From Paenibacillus silvestris (GTDB lineage: Bacteria; Bacillota; Bacilli; Paenibacillales; NBRC-103111): 64,000 nucleotides of DNA. Location of the stretch: positions 224,056 through 288,055 of the forward strand of contig NZ_WTUZ01000014.1 in NCBI RefSeq assembly GCF_009882985.1, given 5' to 3'. The notes beneath the pieces are model-generated. The model was not told where the DNA came from, searched no databases, and saw nothing but the letters and a program-made list of their open reading frames with translations. Of the stretch, positions 50,949 to 60,329 are shown piece after piece. Made by a program: the position numbers and the translations under genes. Position 1 is the first letter of the stretch, and each line of letters opens with the position of its first letter.

Positions 50949-51587
50949 CTAGACCTTCGTCAGCGCAGGAAGCACCGCCTGCAGCATATCACACAACCGC
51001 TGAATGGATTCGTTCTTCATGCGGTAGCTAACCCGATTCGCGATTAAGCGGCTCGTAATTTGAAAAATCTCTTCTTGCTCCACGAGTCCGTTCTCTTTGA
51101 GCGTCTGTCCCGTCTCAACCATGTCCACAATACGATCAGCAAGACCGATAAGCGGCGCCAGCTCGATAGAGCCGTTCAACTTAATGACCTCTACCTGCTG
51201 CCCTTGCTCGCGGAAATACTGCGAAGCTACGTTCGGATACTTCGTCGCTACCCGTGGATTGATCACTTGCTTCCAGTCTGGCAACCCGATCACCGACATG
51301 CGGCAGCGTGCAATCCCTAGATCCAGCAACTCGTAAACGTTACGGTTTTCTTCCATCAGCACGTCCTTGCCGACCACGCCGATATCCGCTACCCCGTATT
51401 CGACGTACGTCGGAACGTCCACAGGCTTAGCCAAAATGAATTCCATTCTTGCTTCATGCACGGGAATAATTAATCGGCGTCCTTCTTCCAAATCCTCCGG
51501 AATCGGCAGCCCCGCTTTATGAAAAAGCTTCGCTGCCTGTTTATAAATACGGCCTTTCGGCATCGCTACTTTAAGTATGTCATCCAT
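50949..51587 (-). CDS. hisG: ATP phosphoribosyltransferase, short form
   Basis: A 212-residue short HisG: '[16 protein letters not shown]', '[21 protein letters not shown]', and the PRPP-binding '[22 protein letters not shown]'. It lacks the C-terminal regulatory domain of long forms and needs HisZ, encoded 74 bases upstream. It catalyses the first step, from ATP and PRPP, which is the point of histidine feedback inhibition. Confidence 0.96.
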   Translation of the reverse strand: MDDILKVAMPKGRIYKQAAKLFHKAGLPIPEDLEEGRRLIIPVHEARMEFILAKPVDVPTYVEYGVADIGVVGKDVLMEENRNVYELLDLGIARCRMSVIGLPDWKQVINPRVATKYPNVASQYFREQGQQVEVIKLNGSIELAPLIGLADRIVDMVETGQTLKENGLVEQEEIFQITSRLIANRVSYRMKNESIQRLCDMLQAVLPALTKV

Positions 51588-51661
51588 CGCTCTAACCTAC
51601 CTTCTAATCGCCGGGAGGAAAAGCGCTTAATCTGCGCTTACCTGCCTGCTTTGTGTTTGCC

Positions 51662-52873
51662 TTATTGTGCCAACAGCGTTATAACTTCCTGATACACGAT
51701 GCTGCACACTTCATAGGAACCGTCTGTCTTGGCCGAACGTGCCTTCGTCCAAGCTTCTGGCTCGCTCACCAGCTGCGTGATCACAACAGCCGTCTCCTCG
51801 CTACTCCGCTTAGCTTTGGCTAGTTGGAGTGCTTCTTCACGGTGCTCTGCATCGTAAGCAATCAACACGCGCTTAGGCGTGGCTACAGCTTCTCCACCGG
51901 TCACCTCAAGAATGCGGTTCGTCTTGAGCGCAAAACCTGTCGCCGGCGCAGGACGTCCAAACTGGCTCAGCAGATTATCGTATCGGCCTCCACTGCATAC
52001 AGGGAAACCTAGATCTGCCGCATATCCTTCGAATGTCATACCTGTATAGTAGGAGAAATCTCCAATCATCGTTAAATCTATGACAACATGCTCGCTTACT
52101 CCATAAGCTTGCAGGACATCCCAGACTTCACATAGGTGGCGAATTGCATCCTGAGCAATAGGGTGTTGAGAGACCATCCGAGCTTGCTCGCAGATCTCGT
52201 CTCCGCCTCTAAGCCTCAACACGCCGATTAACTCCCGCTCCACTTCTGACGTAAGAGCCAGTGACTTAATTGCTTCACGGTAGCCGACATAATCACGACC
52301 GAGCAAATGTTCTTTCAAGCTCAACTGCGCATCGCTTCGGCCCTCCAGTGTTTCCTGGAAAAGTCCGTTCAAGAAACCTACATGGCCGAGCGCAATCTTG
52401 AATGTTCCAACACCTGCCGCTTGCAGAGAAGCAATCGCCAAGGCTACTACTTCAGCATCAGCTTCTGATGAAGCATCGCCGATGAGTTCCACGCCTGTTT
52501 GGTAAAACTCAGAATCCCGTCCTGCTTCCTCTTCTATTGCGCGAAACACGTTCGAATGATAGGATAGACGCAATGGGAACGCATGTTCTTTCAATAATGA
52601 TGAAGCTACTCGTGCGATCGGAGCGGTCAATTCAGAACGCAAAACTAGCGTTTGACCCTTACGATCTAGCAATTTGAACAGCTTCTTATCTTCTGTGGAG
52701 CTTGCCACCCCAACGGTATCGTAATATTCAAGTGTAGGTGTCAGGATCTGGTTATATCCCCAGCGTTCCATACAAGCCAGTACACGGTATTCTATGTTGC
52801 GCAGCTTCGTTACCGCTTCAGGTAGGTAATCCTTGACCCCTAACGGCTTTTCAAATACTTTTGGCTTTGACAC
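51662..52873 (-). CDS. hisZ: ATP phosphoribosyltransferase regulatory subunit
   Basis: A 403-residue HisRS-like protein. Class II synthetase motifs are partly kept ('FEKPLGVKDYLPE', 'RSELTAPIARVAS', 'VFRAIEEEAGRDSEFYQTGVELIG', 'YYTGMTFEGYA', 'GGRYDNLL'), but there is no anticodon-binding domain of normal length. It assembles with short HisG and carries the histidine-sensing function. It starts with GTG, 5 bases after GAGGTG, and opens the his operon. Confidence 0.94.
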   Translation of the reverse strand: MSKPKVFEKPLGVKDYLPEAVTKLRNIEYRVLACMERWGYNQILTPTLEYYDTVGVASSTEDKKLFKLLDRKGQTLVLRSELTAPIARVASSLLKEHAFPLRLSYHSNVFRAIEEEAGRDSEFYQTGVELIGDASSEADAEVVALAIASLQAAGVGTFKIALGHVGFLNGLFQETLEGRSDAQLSLKEHLLGRDYVGYREAIKSLALTSEVERELIGVLRLRGGDEICEQARMVSQHPIAQDAIRHLCEVWDVLQAYGVSEHVVIDLTMIGDFSYYTGMTFEGYAADLGFPVCSGGRYDNLLSQFGRPAPATGFALKTNRILEVTGGEAVATPKRVLIAYDAEHREEALQLAKAKRSSEETAVVITQLVSEPEAWTKARSAKTDGSYEVCSIVYQEVITLLAQ

Positions 52874-52976
52874 CGTCTCACCTCAACATCTTGGAATTCA
52901 GTTCTATTTTCTCTTACTTTTTATACTTTAGTGCGTTAACGTGCTACCATACTACCAAAATAAAGAATGTAGGGTT

Positions 52977-53005
52977 ATTTTATCACGTAACCTTAGGACC
53001 GTCAA
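52977..53005 (-). promoter_or_regulatory. Sigma-A promoter of the his operon
   Basis: TTGACG (53000-53005), 17-base spacer, TAAAAT (52977-52982). The leader is about 100 bases. No T-box core or specifier stem was recognised in it. Confidence 0.75.
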
Positions 53006-53054
53006 TTGCCACTTTCACTAATCCCTTACAATTACAAGCTCTTTACCTGCACAA

Positions 53055-53075
53055 AGAAAAAGAGCTGTACAGCTC
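53055..53075 (-). terminator. Terminator of the hprK-lgt-ppaX-acyltransferase unit
   Basis: Perfect GAGCTG-TA-CAGCTC palindrome followed by TTTTTCTTT on the minus strand, 15 bases after the acyltransferase stop codon. Confidence 0.8.
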
Positions 53076-53090
53076 AATAGCGCACAACTC

Positions 53091-53585
53091 TTATTTCTCA
53101 TTATGTATTTGCCGAATCGTTTGCAGCGGATTTCCAGCGACGAAGCTATGCGGGGCTACATCCTTGTGCACGACCGAACCCGCGCCAATAATCGCGTAGT
53201 CGCCAATGGTTACACCTGGGAGAATCGTCGTATTCGCCCCCACCATCACATGGGACCCGATATGAACATCGCCAAGCCTATATTCCTTGGTCAAATATTC
53301 ATGAGCCAATATCGTCGTGTTGTAGCCGATAATCGTATTATTGCCAATATGTATCTTCTCTGGAAAAAACACATCCACCATCACCATTAGGGCAAATGCG
53401 GTGTGTTCCCCAACGGTCATTCCAAGGATATGCCGGTAGATCCAGTTTTTCATCCGCAGCGAAGGCGAGTACCGCGTAATCTGGATGAATACGAAATTGC
53501 GTATCGCCTTCCATTTGCTGACGGTATGATAGATCTGCCACAAGGCATTAGGACCCTCAACTGGGTACTTGTCCGTTTTTCTCAA
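53091..53585 (-). CDS. Left-handed beta-helix acyltransferase
   Basis: A 164-residue hexapeptide-repeat (LbH) acyltransferase: 'EKIHIGNNTIIGYNTTIL', 'GDVHIGSHVMVGANTTILPGVTIGDYAIIGAGSVVHKDV' and 'PHSFVAGNPLQTIR'. It matches the place of yvoF in B. subtilis. The acceptor is unknown; acetylation of a sugar is typical. It overlaps ppaX by 4 bases (ATGA). Confidence 0.88.
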   Translation of the reverse strand: MRKTDKYPVEGPNALWQIYHTVSKWKAIRNFVFIQITRYSPSLRMKNWIYRHILGMTVGEHTAFALMVMVDVFFPEKIHIGNNTIIGYNTTILAHEYLTKEYRLGDVHIGSHVMVGANTTILPGVTIGDYAIIGAGSVVHKDVAPHSFVAGNPLQTIRQIHNEK

Positions 53586-54241
53586 TGAGCATCCACATCC
53601 GACGTGAGACCCACGATAGGCAGCAAGTCGAACATATCGTCAATCAGATGATCCGGGTTGTACTCTTCCAAGTAAGCGCGGCCTTTCCATGACCATGTAA
53701 CGCCGACTGACGTAACACCCGCATTTTTCGCAGCCTCAATGTCGTAGTGGCTGTCTCCCACCATCACAGCTTGATCCGGCGTCCCGCCTAATACCTTAAG
53801 CGCAGCGATTATGCCTTCTGGGTGCGGTTTCGCTTCCTTGACATCTTCAACAGTAACAATCGTGCTCACGAACTCGTCTAGCCCGCACAATTTGAGGCCC
53901 ATTAGGGTCGTTTGTCTGATTTTGCTGGTTACGATGCCGATTTTAATCCCGTTTTCATGCAATTTCTGCATGACCACTCGCACGTTAGGGAACTCTTTCA
54001 CAAGCTCATCATGCTTAGATAGGTTAAATGCCCTATACTTCTTGATTAGCTCTTCCACTTCTTTTTTGCCTGTAAAAAACTCCATTTGCTCCACAAGCGG
54101 ACGCCCCATATTCGGGATGATTAGCTCCCTGCCTACAGGTTCTGCTGTTTCACCTTCCAAGCTATGCAAAAAGGACTGCACAATCAACTCATTGGTATCT
54201 ACAATTGTGCCATCCAGGTCAAACAGTACGGTTTGAATCAT
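53582..54241 (-). CDS. ppaX: Pyrophosphatase PpaX (HAD superfamily)
   Basis: A 219-residue HAD hydrolase: motif I 'LFDLDGTIVDT', motif II 'GIVTSKIRQT', motif III Lys in 'EAKPHPEGI', motif IV 'MVGDSHYDIEAAKNAG'. It removes the pyrophosphate released when HPr(Ser-P) is dephosphorylated by phosphorolysis through HprK. It is in one unit with hprK and lgt, as in Bacillus. Its start lies 23 bases inside the end of lgt. Confidence 0.95.
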   Translation of the reverse strand: MIQTVLFDLDGTIVDTNELIVQSFLHSLEGETAEPVGRELIIPNMGRPLVEQMEFFTGKKEVEELIKKYRAFNLSKHDELVKEFPNVRVVMQKLHENGIKIGIVTSKIRQTTLMGLKLCGLDEFVSTIVTVEDVKEAKPHPEGIIAALKVLGGTPDQAVMVGDSHYDIEAAKNAGVTSVGVTWSWKGRAYLEEYNPDHLIDDMFDLLPIVGLTSDVDAH

Positions 54242-55196
54242 AATCTGCTCCTTTATCCTGCTGCTCTTGATCTTTCACTACTCTGTTTTTGTCTAATGTT
54301 TTTGAGGACTCAATAGGGTCCGCATAACGAACACTGGCATACCCTTTTTTCCTTCTTACGATAATCACAATCGCCATTCCGATGACAAGCAGAAGCGCTA
54401 ACAGCTGTGAGAATCTCACGTTGCCGCCATAAGTCATGACACCTGGCTCAAAGACGATTTTCATAGGCGACCAAAGGGCATTAATAAACGAAGCTAGCCA
54501 AGCTGGGCCTGTGATATCCAGACTATCTGTGCGTACACCTTCGATGAAGAAACGCCCTATCGAGTACCAGATGAAGTAGCCGAAGAAGAGCTCTCCTGCC
54601 CGTAAAAATGGTCTACGGCGAAGCCATAGAAGCACACACAATCCTACAATATTCCACAATGATTCATATAGAAACGCTGGGTGATAGAACGTACCCTCAA
54701 TATTCATTTGATTCACAATAAAATTCGGCAAATGCAACGTGTCACGCAGGAAAGACTCCGAAACAGGACCACCGTGTGCTTCCTGATTCATGAAGTTGCC
54801 CCAGCGTCCAATAGCTTGGCCAACGATTAAGCCTGGCGCACAAATATCCGCAATCCGCAAGAAACCGTAGCCTTTCGCTCTTACATAGAAGTATACGCCG
54901 ATAATGGCTCCGATTAACGCCCCGTAGATGGCGATTCCGCCGTGCCAGATCATGAAAATTTCGGCCAAATTGTTCTTATAATCGGACCACTGGAAGGCCA
55001 CATAGTATATTCTTGCCCCAATAATCGCTGAAGGCACGCCAATCAGCAACAAATCCATGAAGAAGTCAGGGATAATCTTGAATCGTTTCCCTTCTCGAAT
55101 CGCCAATAATAGCCCGATTAATGCTGCTGTACCTAAAATAATGCCATACCATCGGACATGAATGGGTCCAAGGGAGAACGCAACACTTTCTAACAT
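54219..55196 (-). CDS. lgt: Prolipoprotein diacylglyceryl transferase
   Basis: A 325-residue membrane enzyme with about seven helices and the Lgt signature 'GRWGNFMNQEAHGGP', also 'HVRWYGIILGTAALIGLLLA' at the start and 'EGVRTDSLDI' later. It attaches diacylglycerol from phosphatidylglycerol to the lipobox Cys, so it would act on the GerC and nucleosidase lipoproteins of this window. The C-terminus has a charged extension ('KTLDKNRVVKDQEQQDKG') that overlaps ppaX by 23 bases. Confidence 0.96.
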   Translation of the reverse strand: MLESVAFSLGPIHVRWYGIILGTAALIGLLLAIREGKRFKIIPDFFMDLLLIGVPSAIIGARIYYVAFQWSDYKNNLAEIFMIWHGGIAIYGALIGAIIGVYFYVRAKGYGFLRIADICAPGLIVGQAIGRWGNFMNQEAHGGPVSESFLRDTLHLPNFIVNQMNIEGTFYHPAFLYESLWNIVGLCVLLWLRRRPFLRAGELFFGYFIWYSIGRFFIEGVRTDSLDITGPAWLASFINALWSPMKIVFEPGVMTYGGNVRFSQLLALLLVIGMAIVIIVRRKKGYASVRYADPIESSKTLDKNRVVKDQEQQDKGADYDSNRTV

Positions 55197-55238
55197 AGTT
55201 TCACTCCTTCAGATGTAAGCTGTCTCTCTATGTAAACC

Positions 55239-56180
55239 TCAATCAAAATCTTCATAATCTTCGTTCAGCGATTCCGTCAGTTTATTTGTAAACTGAAGCG
55301 CCGCGTTATACCCCATCCGCTTCAAGCGATAGTTCATCGCCGCTACTTCTACGATAACTGCTAAGTTTCGCCCTGGTCGTACTGGAATTGTAACGAGCGG
55401 CAGATCCGTGTCAATAATACGTGTAAGCTCCTCATCTAAGCCTAAACGATCATACTGTTTGTCCTGCTGCCAATTCTCCAATTTCACTACAACCGAAATT
55501 TTCTTAACATTACGAACTGCTCCGGCACCGAACAAAGTCATCACATTGATAATACCGACACCGCGGATCTCGAGCAAATGCCGGATCAATTCCGGTGCAT
55601 TCCCTGTCAGCACTTTATCCCCGTTTTGCCGTATTTCAACGGCATCATCTGCGATCAGGCGATGCCCTCGTTTTACAAGCTCGAGAGCCGTTTCGCTTTT
55701 CCCGATCCCGCTGCTGCCTGTAATCAGCATACCGATTCCATAAACATCGACGAGTACGCCATGAATTGTCGTGCTTGGCGCTAATTTATTTTCCAGAAAC
55801 CCCGTTAATCGGCTTGCAAAAATTGTTGTCGACATTTGACTGCGAAGTACGGGAAGATCACGTTTAGTCGCTTCTTCCAACAGTTCGCTCGGAATATCCA
55901 GTCCTCTTGTCACGATGATGCAAGGTGTTTCCTCTGGAGCGCATAGCTGCTCTACCCGGTTTCTGCGAACACCTGTCGTTAACATCTCCATGAAGGTGAT
56001 TTCTGTCTTCCCTAGCATTTGAATTCGTTCTCTCGGATGATAATTGAAATATCCCGCCATCTCAAGACCCGGACGGTACAAATCCCCGGTTGTTATCGCA
56101 CGTTTGAGCCCAGATTCACCTGCAAGAACCTCCATATGGAGTTGTTCCACTAACTCGGAAACCTTCACCTTTTTGGCCAT
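55239..56180 (-). CDS. hprK: HPr kinase/phosphorylase
   Basis: A 313-residue HprK/P. The C-terminal kinase domain has the P-loop '[14 protein letters not shown]', the conserved '[20 protein letters not shown]' and '[20 protein letters not shown]'. It phosphorylates Ser46 of HPr-like proteins when fructose-1,6-bisphosphate and ATP are high and reverses this with phosphate. Its target may be the HPr-like protein at 37703-37972. Same operon as lgt and ppaX. Confidence 0.97.
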   Translation of the reverse strand: MAKKVKVSELVEQLHMEVLAGESGLKRAITTGDLYRPGLEMAGYFNYHPRERIQMLGKTEITFMEMLTTGVRRNRVEQLCAPEETPCIIVTRGLDIPSELLEEATKRDLPVLRSQMSTTIFASRLTGFLENKLAPSTTIHGVLVDVYGIGMLITGSSGIGKSETALELVKRGHRLIADDAVEIRQNGDKVLTGNAPELIRHLLEIRGVGIINVMTLFGAGAVRNVKKISVVVKLENWQQDKQYDRLGLDEELTRIIDTDLPLVTIPVRPGRNLAVIVEVAAMNYRLKRMGYNAALQFTNKLTESLNEDYEDFD

Positions 56181-56254
56181 CGTCCTATCTCCTCTGCGTT
56201 TTGCCTGAGCAAAACTGCTTCATCTGCTCATATTCATTTCTTTCCAATAGTTTC

Positions 56255-56283
56255 ATCGTAATGGAATACGATATCGAAATCAA
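56255..56283 (-). promoter_or_regulatory. Probable sigma-A promoter of hprK
   Basis: TTGATT (56278-56283), 17-base spacer, TACGAT (56255-56260), about 75 bases before the start codon. Confidence 0.5.
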
Positions 56284-56320
56284 CTAATGTGTTCACAAAC
56301 TTGCTGTTTCTCCTTAAACA

Positions 56321-56350
56321 GCAAAAAAGCCAGCCGATCACGGCTGGCCT
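56321..56350 (-). terminator. Terminator of the MsmX/UgpC-type ATPase gene
   Basis: GCCAGCC and GGCTGGC form a 7-bp stem around GTGATC, followed by TTTTTTG on the minus strand. Confidence 0.85.
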
Positions 56351-56363
56351 TTCAGTTCCAAAC

Positions 56364-57485
56364 TTATTTAACTAGAATGGACAATGTGGACTCTTTATCG
56401 AAGAAATGAACTTTGTTCATATCCAAAGCCAATTTCACGTTTGTGCCTTCTTTGATTCCGGAACGGCCATCTACACGTGCGATAACTGTGTTAGCGCCGA
56501 TACCGTTCAGGTACAAGTACATTTCGTGACCCAAGTTCTCAGTCAACTCAACGTTTACGTTGAATACTGTGTTCGGGGAAGCTTCCAAGAATACTGGCTC
56601 TTCGTGAATATCTTCTGGACGAACTCCCAGAATCACTTCTTTACCAACATATCCTTTGTCTTTCAGTACTTGCGCTTTTCCAGCTGGAACTTCAACGTTA
56701 ACAGAACCTGCTTTGAAGAAAATTCCGCTTCCTTCTTGTGTCAATGTACCTGTCATGAAGTTCATGGATGGAGATCCAATGAAGCCCGCAACGAAGATGT
56801 TAACTGGGAAGTTGTAGATTTCTTCAGGTGTAGCTGCTTGTTGAATGATACCTTTATCCATAACAACGATGCGATCGCCCATTGTCATTGCTTCGATTTG
56901 GTCATGCGTTACGTAGATTGTCGTAACACCAAGACGTTTTGTTAATTTAGTGATTTCCGCACGCATTTGTACGCGAAGTTTCGCATCCAAGTTGGAAAGC
57001 GGCTCATCCATTAAGAATACTTGTGGCTCACGAACAATCGCACGACCCAAGGCAACACGTTGGCGTTGACCACCGGAAAGAGCTTTTGGTTTGCGGTCCA
57101 GCAAGTGAACGATATCCAAGATTTTCGCTGCTTCGCGAACGCGAGCATCGATATCAGCTTTTTTGAATTTACGAAGTTTCAAACCGAATGCCATGTTTTG
57201 ATAAACAGTCATATGCGGGTAAAGGGCATAAGATTGGAATACCATCGCGATATCGCGGTCTTTAGGAGCGACATCATTAACTAGGCGGTCTCCGATGTAA
57301 AGTTCACCCTCAGTGATTTCCTCTAATCCTGCGATCATACGAAGAGTTGTGGATTTTCCGCAACCGGATGCTCCAACCAATACGACGAACTCTTTATCTG
57401 CAACTTCAAGATGGAAATCTTTAACTGTAGATTCTTCTGCACCAGAATATCTTTTAACGATATGATTTAAACGTACGCCTGCCAT
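56364..57485 (-). CDS. Sugar ABC transporter ATP-binding protein, MsmX/UgpC type
   Basis: A 373-residue CUT1-class ATPase. Walker A 'GASGCGKST', signature '[15 protein letters not shown]', Walker B '[12 protein letters not shown]', H-loop '[13 protein letters not shown]'. A TOBE/MalK-like regulatory domain follows (about 235-373). No permease or binding-protein gene is adjacent, the pattern of a multitask ATPase such as MsmX, which serves several sugar importers. It stands alone with its own terminator. Confidence 0.92.
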   Translation of the reverse strand: MAGVRLNHIVKRYSGAEESTVKDFHLEVADKEFVVLVGASGCGKSTTLRMIAGLEEITEGELYIGDRLVNDVAPKDRDIAMVFQSYALYPHMTVYQNMAFGLKLRKFKKADIDARVREAAKILDIVHLLDRKPKALSGGQRQRVALGRAIVREPQVFLMDEPLSNLDAKLRVQMRAEITKLTKRLGVTTIYVTHDQIEAMTMGDRIVVMDKGIIQQAATPEEIYNFPVNIFVAGFIGSPSMNFMTGTLTQEGSGIFFKAGSVNVEVPAGKAQVLKDKGYVGKEVILGVRPEDIHEEPVFLEASPNTVFNVNVELTENLGHEMYLYLNGIGANTVIARVDGRSGIKEGTNVKLALDMNKVHFFDKESTLSILVK

Positions 57486-57598
57486 GTGTTCATTCCCCCT
57501 ACGGTTTATCGATGTACACTACTTGTTCATCAACTTTTGACTATACTCATCTTACCCCACGAAGGCCGGACTGACTATGCACAATACCTACAAAAAAA

Positions 57599-58714
57599 TC
57601 ACTTTCTTTTCGTTACTTTGTACAATAATAGTGCGAGTCTCACTAATACCGCGTGATTGAACGTCCGGACATCCAGTCCGGTTTCATTTTTGAACTTGTC
57701 CAATCGATATAATAGCGTGTTCCTATGAATATAAAGTTTCTTAGCCGTTTCACTAACATTGCAGTCTAATGTAAAGAAATGTTCAAGGGTTGTAACCGTC
57801 TCTGCATCCAGAGCATGGTCTGTGCCGCGCAGCACCTGTTCAAGGAATTCTGCCTTCTCCTCTTCCTCAATGAGATGCAGCAGCTTCTCCAAGCGAAGCT
57901 CCCAACGAAGATGAATGAAGCTTCCTACATGAAAGGAACGACCTAGCATAATGGTTTCCCTGAGCTTGAGAATGGTAGCAAACAGTGATTTCGCGGGTTT
58001 CACCGGATAATCAATTGCAAGATGACACTCTCCCACCCATTCATTGGCGAGCATTTCATATAAACCTGAACCTAAGGCATCTAGAATTTGTTCTACACTT
58101 TCTTCTTCGTCGCCCTCGCGTTCCTCGCTGCCGCTCGTTAGCAAGCCTTCTGGTGCTAGAATCAGCCACTCTTTGTCCATTAGAGGAATCAGTATAATCT
58201 CCGATTCAAAGAAAGACTCCAACAGCTTCTTCAGCTCCGCGTAAGAAACGCTTTGGCTTTGGGAGTAATCTCCGTATAAGAGCAGCGGAATTTTCGTTGA
58301 GTACAGAGAGGATTGTGAGGCAAGGGCATCCGGAAGCTCCGCATAAGTGGAACCGAGTTCCATTTGCTGAAGCAGCCAGTCCCTTAACTGATGAGCTTTT
58401 CTTTCATCCTCAGATAGGTAAGTGCCGCGCTGTTTCTTTTCCTGTGTTTGCTTAGACTCAACTGTCATTTCCACGAGTTTGCGTTCAGATGCTGTCAGTT
58501 TTGCCCCAGCTACCTGTAGAACGCGTATATCCTTGTGTTCTTTAGCTAAATAAAACAAAATGTCTTGCCCACGTTCAATACTTCGACAAAAGCTTGCCGG
58601 ATATTCGGCCTGTTCTTCGGATAAGTGCAACCAATCTGCTTCAGAGATCAAACTAACGTGCATAGGTGTCTGTAAAACCGCTTCCAAACGTTCTTTTATG
58701 CGCTCCCAATCCAT
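57599..58714 (-). CDS. PucR/CdaR-type helix-turn-helix regulator
   Basis: A 371-residue protein with a C-terminal HTH_30 domain ('NVSETAKKLYIHRNTLLYRLDKFKNETGLDVRTF'-type sequence near 315-350), as in PucR and CdaR regulators. The first 300 residues have no sharp motif. Upstream of and codirectional with the MsmX/UgpC-type ATPase gene (113 bases), which suggests control of sugar uptake, though not proven. Confidence 0.78.
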   Translation of the reverse strand: MDWERIKERLEAVLQTPMHVSLISEADWLHLSEEQAEYPASFCRSIERGQDILFYLAKEHKDIRVLQVAGAKLTASERKLVEMTVESKQTQEKKQRGTYLSEDERKAHQLRDWLLQQMELGSTYAELPDALASQSSLYSTKIPLLLYGDYSQSQSVSYAELKKLLESFFESEIILIPLMDKEWLILAPEGLLTSGSEEREGDEEESVEQILDALGSGLYEMLANEWVGECHLAIDYPVKPAKSLFATILKLRETIMLGRSFHVGSFIHLRWELRLEKLLHLIEEEEKAEFLEQVLRGTDHALDAETVTTLEHFFTLDCNVSETAKKLYIHRNTLLYRLDKFKNETGLDVRTFNHAVLVRLALLLYKVTKRK

Positions 58715-58784
58715 CTGCGTCTCTCCTTACTCCTAGCTTTTTCTATGTCTATCTCCCTATTGTACCATATATGGCAGGTTTCAT

Positions 58785-58824
58785 GGAAAAGAACCCTCCT
58801 GCCGCTAGGCTGCACAAGGGTTCT
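58785..58824 (-). terminator. Terminator of the NlpC/P60 gene
   Basis: GAACCCT (minus strand GAACCC-15+ bases-GGGTTC) stem followed by TTTT. The loop is large. Confidence 0.55.
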
Positions 58825-58844
58825 CTTTCATTTTTGCTATTTTC

Positions 58845-59696
58845 CTAGTCTAAAACCCGACGTGCCGTCACGTAATGATCCGCCCACCACTCTTTGTTAA
58901 TCGAGGTAAATTTCACGCCGCCTTCACCATACGTATGGATCATCATGCCATCACCTACATAAATACCGACATGCCCAATATTTTTCCCTGAATCCACAGT
59001 TGTAAAGAAAACTAAATCGCCCGTCTGCAAATTACTTTTGCTCACTAACTTACCTTCTTTGGCTTGATCGCGAGATACCCGCGGCAGCGTAATGTCATAC
59101 TGAGCAAACACAGTCTTCACAAATGACGAACAATCCATCGTTTTGGTTTGTCCATATGGCGCTCCAAAGACGTACGGTGTTCCCAAATACTTCTGAGCCG
59201 TTAAGATAAGCTCTGCTTTCAAACGATCCTTGGAGGAAAGAATGCTTTTCCCGCCAATAAAACTACTCTTATACTCGCTTACACTGCGAATGACCACTTC
59301 ATCTTTGCTCTGGGAAGACATGACCAGTTTACCTTGACCGACGTAGATCCCAGCAAATGACGGCTTATCGCCGCTGCCAAAGAACAAGACGTCACCTGGT
59401 TCCGCTTTGGAAATATCCGTAATTTTCTTTTTATTCATTTTAAATTGATCAGCAAGCGTTCTCGGAATTGTGTAATCCAATGTTTGGTAGACATAATAAA
59501 TCAAACCCGAGGAATCAAACCCCGCACCTGGTGTTTCGTTACTTTTGGAATAATCGACTCCTACCATCTTCTTCGCCAGTGAAACTGCGTCCATATCATC
59601 GTTAGCGGCGTATGCGGAAATAGCTGTTGTTGCTGACAGAGCAATCGTTACCGCTGCCGTAATCCCAAATGTGCGTCTCGCAAGAATCTTTATCAT
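58845..59696 (-). CDS. Secreted NlpC/P60 peptidase with an inactive first domain
   Basis: A 283-residue exported protein with a signal peptide (1-31, 'AISAYAAND'). Two NlpC/P60 (C40) domains follow. The second (about 160-283) is active by sequence: 'MDCSSFVKTVF' with Cys189 and 'GHVGIYVGDG' with His242. The first (about 36-150) has the same outline, 'FDSSGLIYYVY' and 'FAGIYVGQG', but Ser62 replaces the Cys and Phe114 the His, so it should be dead and may bind peptidoglycan. Such enzymes cut stem peptides of the cell wall. It is monocistronic and divergent from the GMC cluster. Confidence 0.9.
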   Translation of the reverse strand: MIKILARRTFGITAAVTIALSATTAISAYAANDDMDAVSLAKKMVGVDYSKSNETPGAGFDSSGLIYYVYQTLDYTIPRTLADQFKMNKKKITDISKAEPGDVLFFGSGDKPSFAGIYVGQGKLVMSSQSKDEVVIRSVSEYKSSFIGGKSILSSKDRLKAELILTAQKYLGTPYVFGAPYGQTKTMDCSSFVKTVFAQYDITLPRVSRDQAKEGKLVSKSNLQTGDLVFFTTVDSGKNIGHVGIYVGDGMMIHTYGEGGVKFTSINKEWWADHYVTARRVLD

Positions 59697-59930
59697 CTTA
59701 AATCCTCCAGTACGTATTTGTTAGAAGATATGGAAAAGTCCAATCAATCTAGTACAAGATTACCATGGCAATGAAAAGTCTTTCATTCCTAAAATGTTTC
59801 CTATCCCGCACATGTTTGGTAATGCTAACAAATCTTTCATCCCGGCATCATTACAGGCGGCGCACTCATAAACTTCGTAATTTTGGAAATAATTGTACAA
59901 GGGATATTCGTCCTATAGGAGGTACTACAT

Positions 59931-60323
59931 ATGGTTTGGACGCAATGGTCTTTGGACCGTGTCATCATTCTCTTGGTTGGAGTCGCCTATCTCCTCTTAT
60001 GGATGCAAGTGACTTTATCGCACTATCGTCAAAACTTTCACAAAAAAATAATGTGGAGTCCAGTTATCATTTCTCTGCTTATCAGTCTTGTCTCCCTCTT
60101 GTGCACGCTGATAAATCGTCATGGCTGGTATACGGCTTCACAACTCATCTTCTGGCTTGGTGTTCTTCAAGGGTTGATCGGCTTTGGTTTTCACCTAAAT
60201 GGTGTACGTAAAAGAGTAGGCGGTTTGGCTTTACGAAACTTTCTCACAGGACCGCCAGTACTAATGCCTCTACTATTTTCATTTCTAAGTATTCTTGGTC
60301 TTACTGCCATTTATGGAGGTTGA
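59931..60323 (+). CDS. Four-helix membrane protein of the GMC oxidoreductase cluster
   Basis: A 130-residue protein with four predicted membrane helices (about 8-28, 41-62, 70-92, 105-127). Several His lie at helix ends ('LSHYRQNFHKK', 'NRHGWY', 'GFHLNG'), but there is no CxxCH heme motif. No family was recognised. It has a strong TAGGAGG 9 bases before the ATG, and the next gene starts 6 bases after its stop codon, so the three genes form an operon. It may anchor the oxidoreductase or pass electrons to quinone (inference). Confidence 0.7.
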   Translation: MVWTQWSLDRVIILLVGVAYLLLWMQVTLSHYRQNFHKKIMWSPVIISLLISLVSLLCTLINRHGWYTASQLIFWLGVLQGLIGFGFHLNGVRKRVGGLALRNFLTGPPVLMPLLFSFLSILGLTAIYGG

Positions 60324-60329
60324 TTAACG

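Noticed and set aside
52874..53054. Possible T-box leader before hisZ
   Set aside because: The leader is only about 100 bases and the conserved T-box core and a terminator/antiterminator pair are missing.
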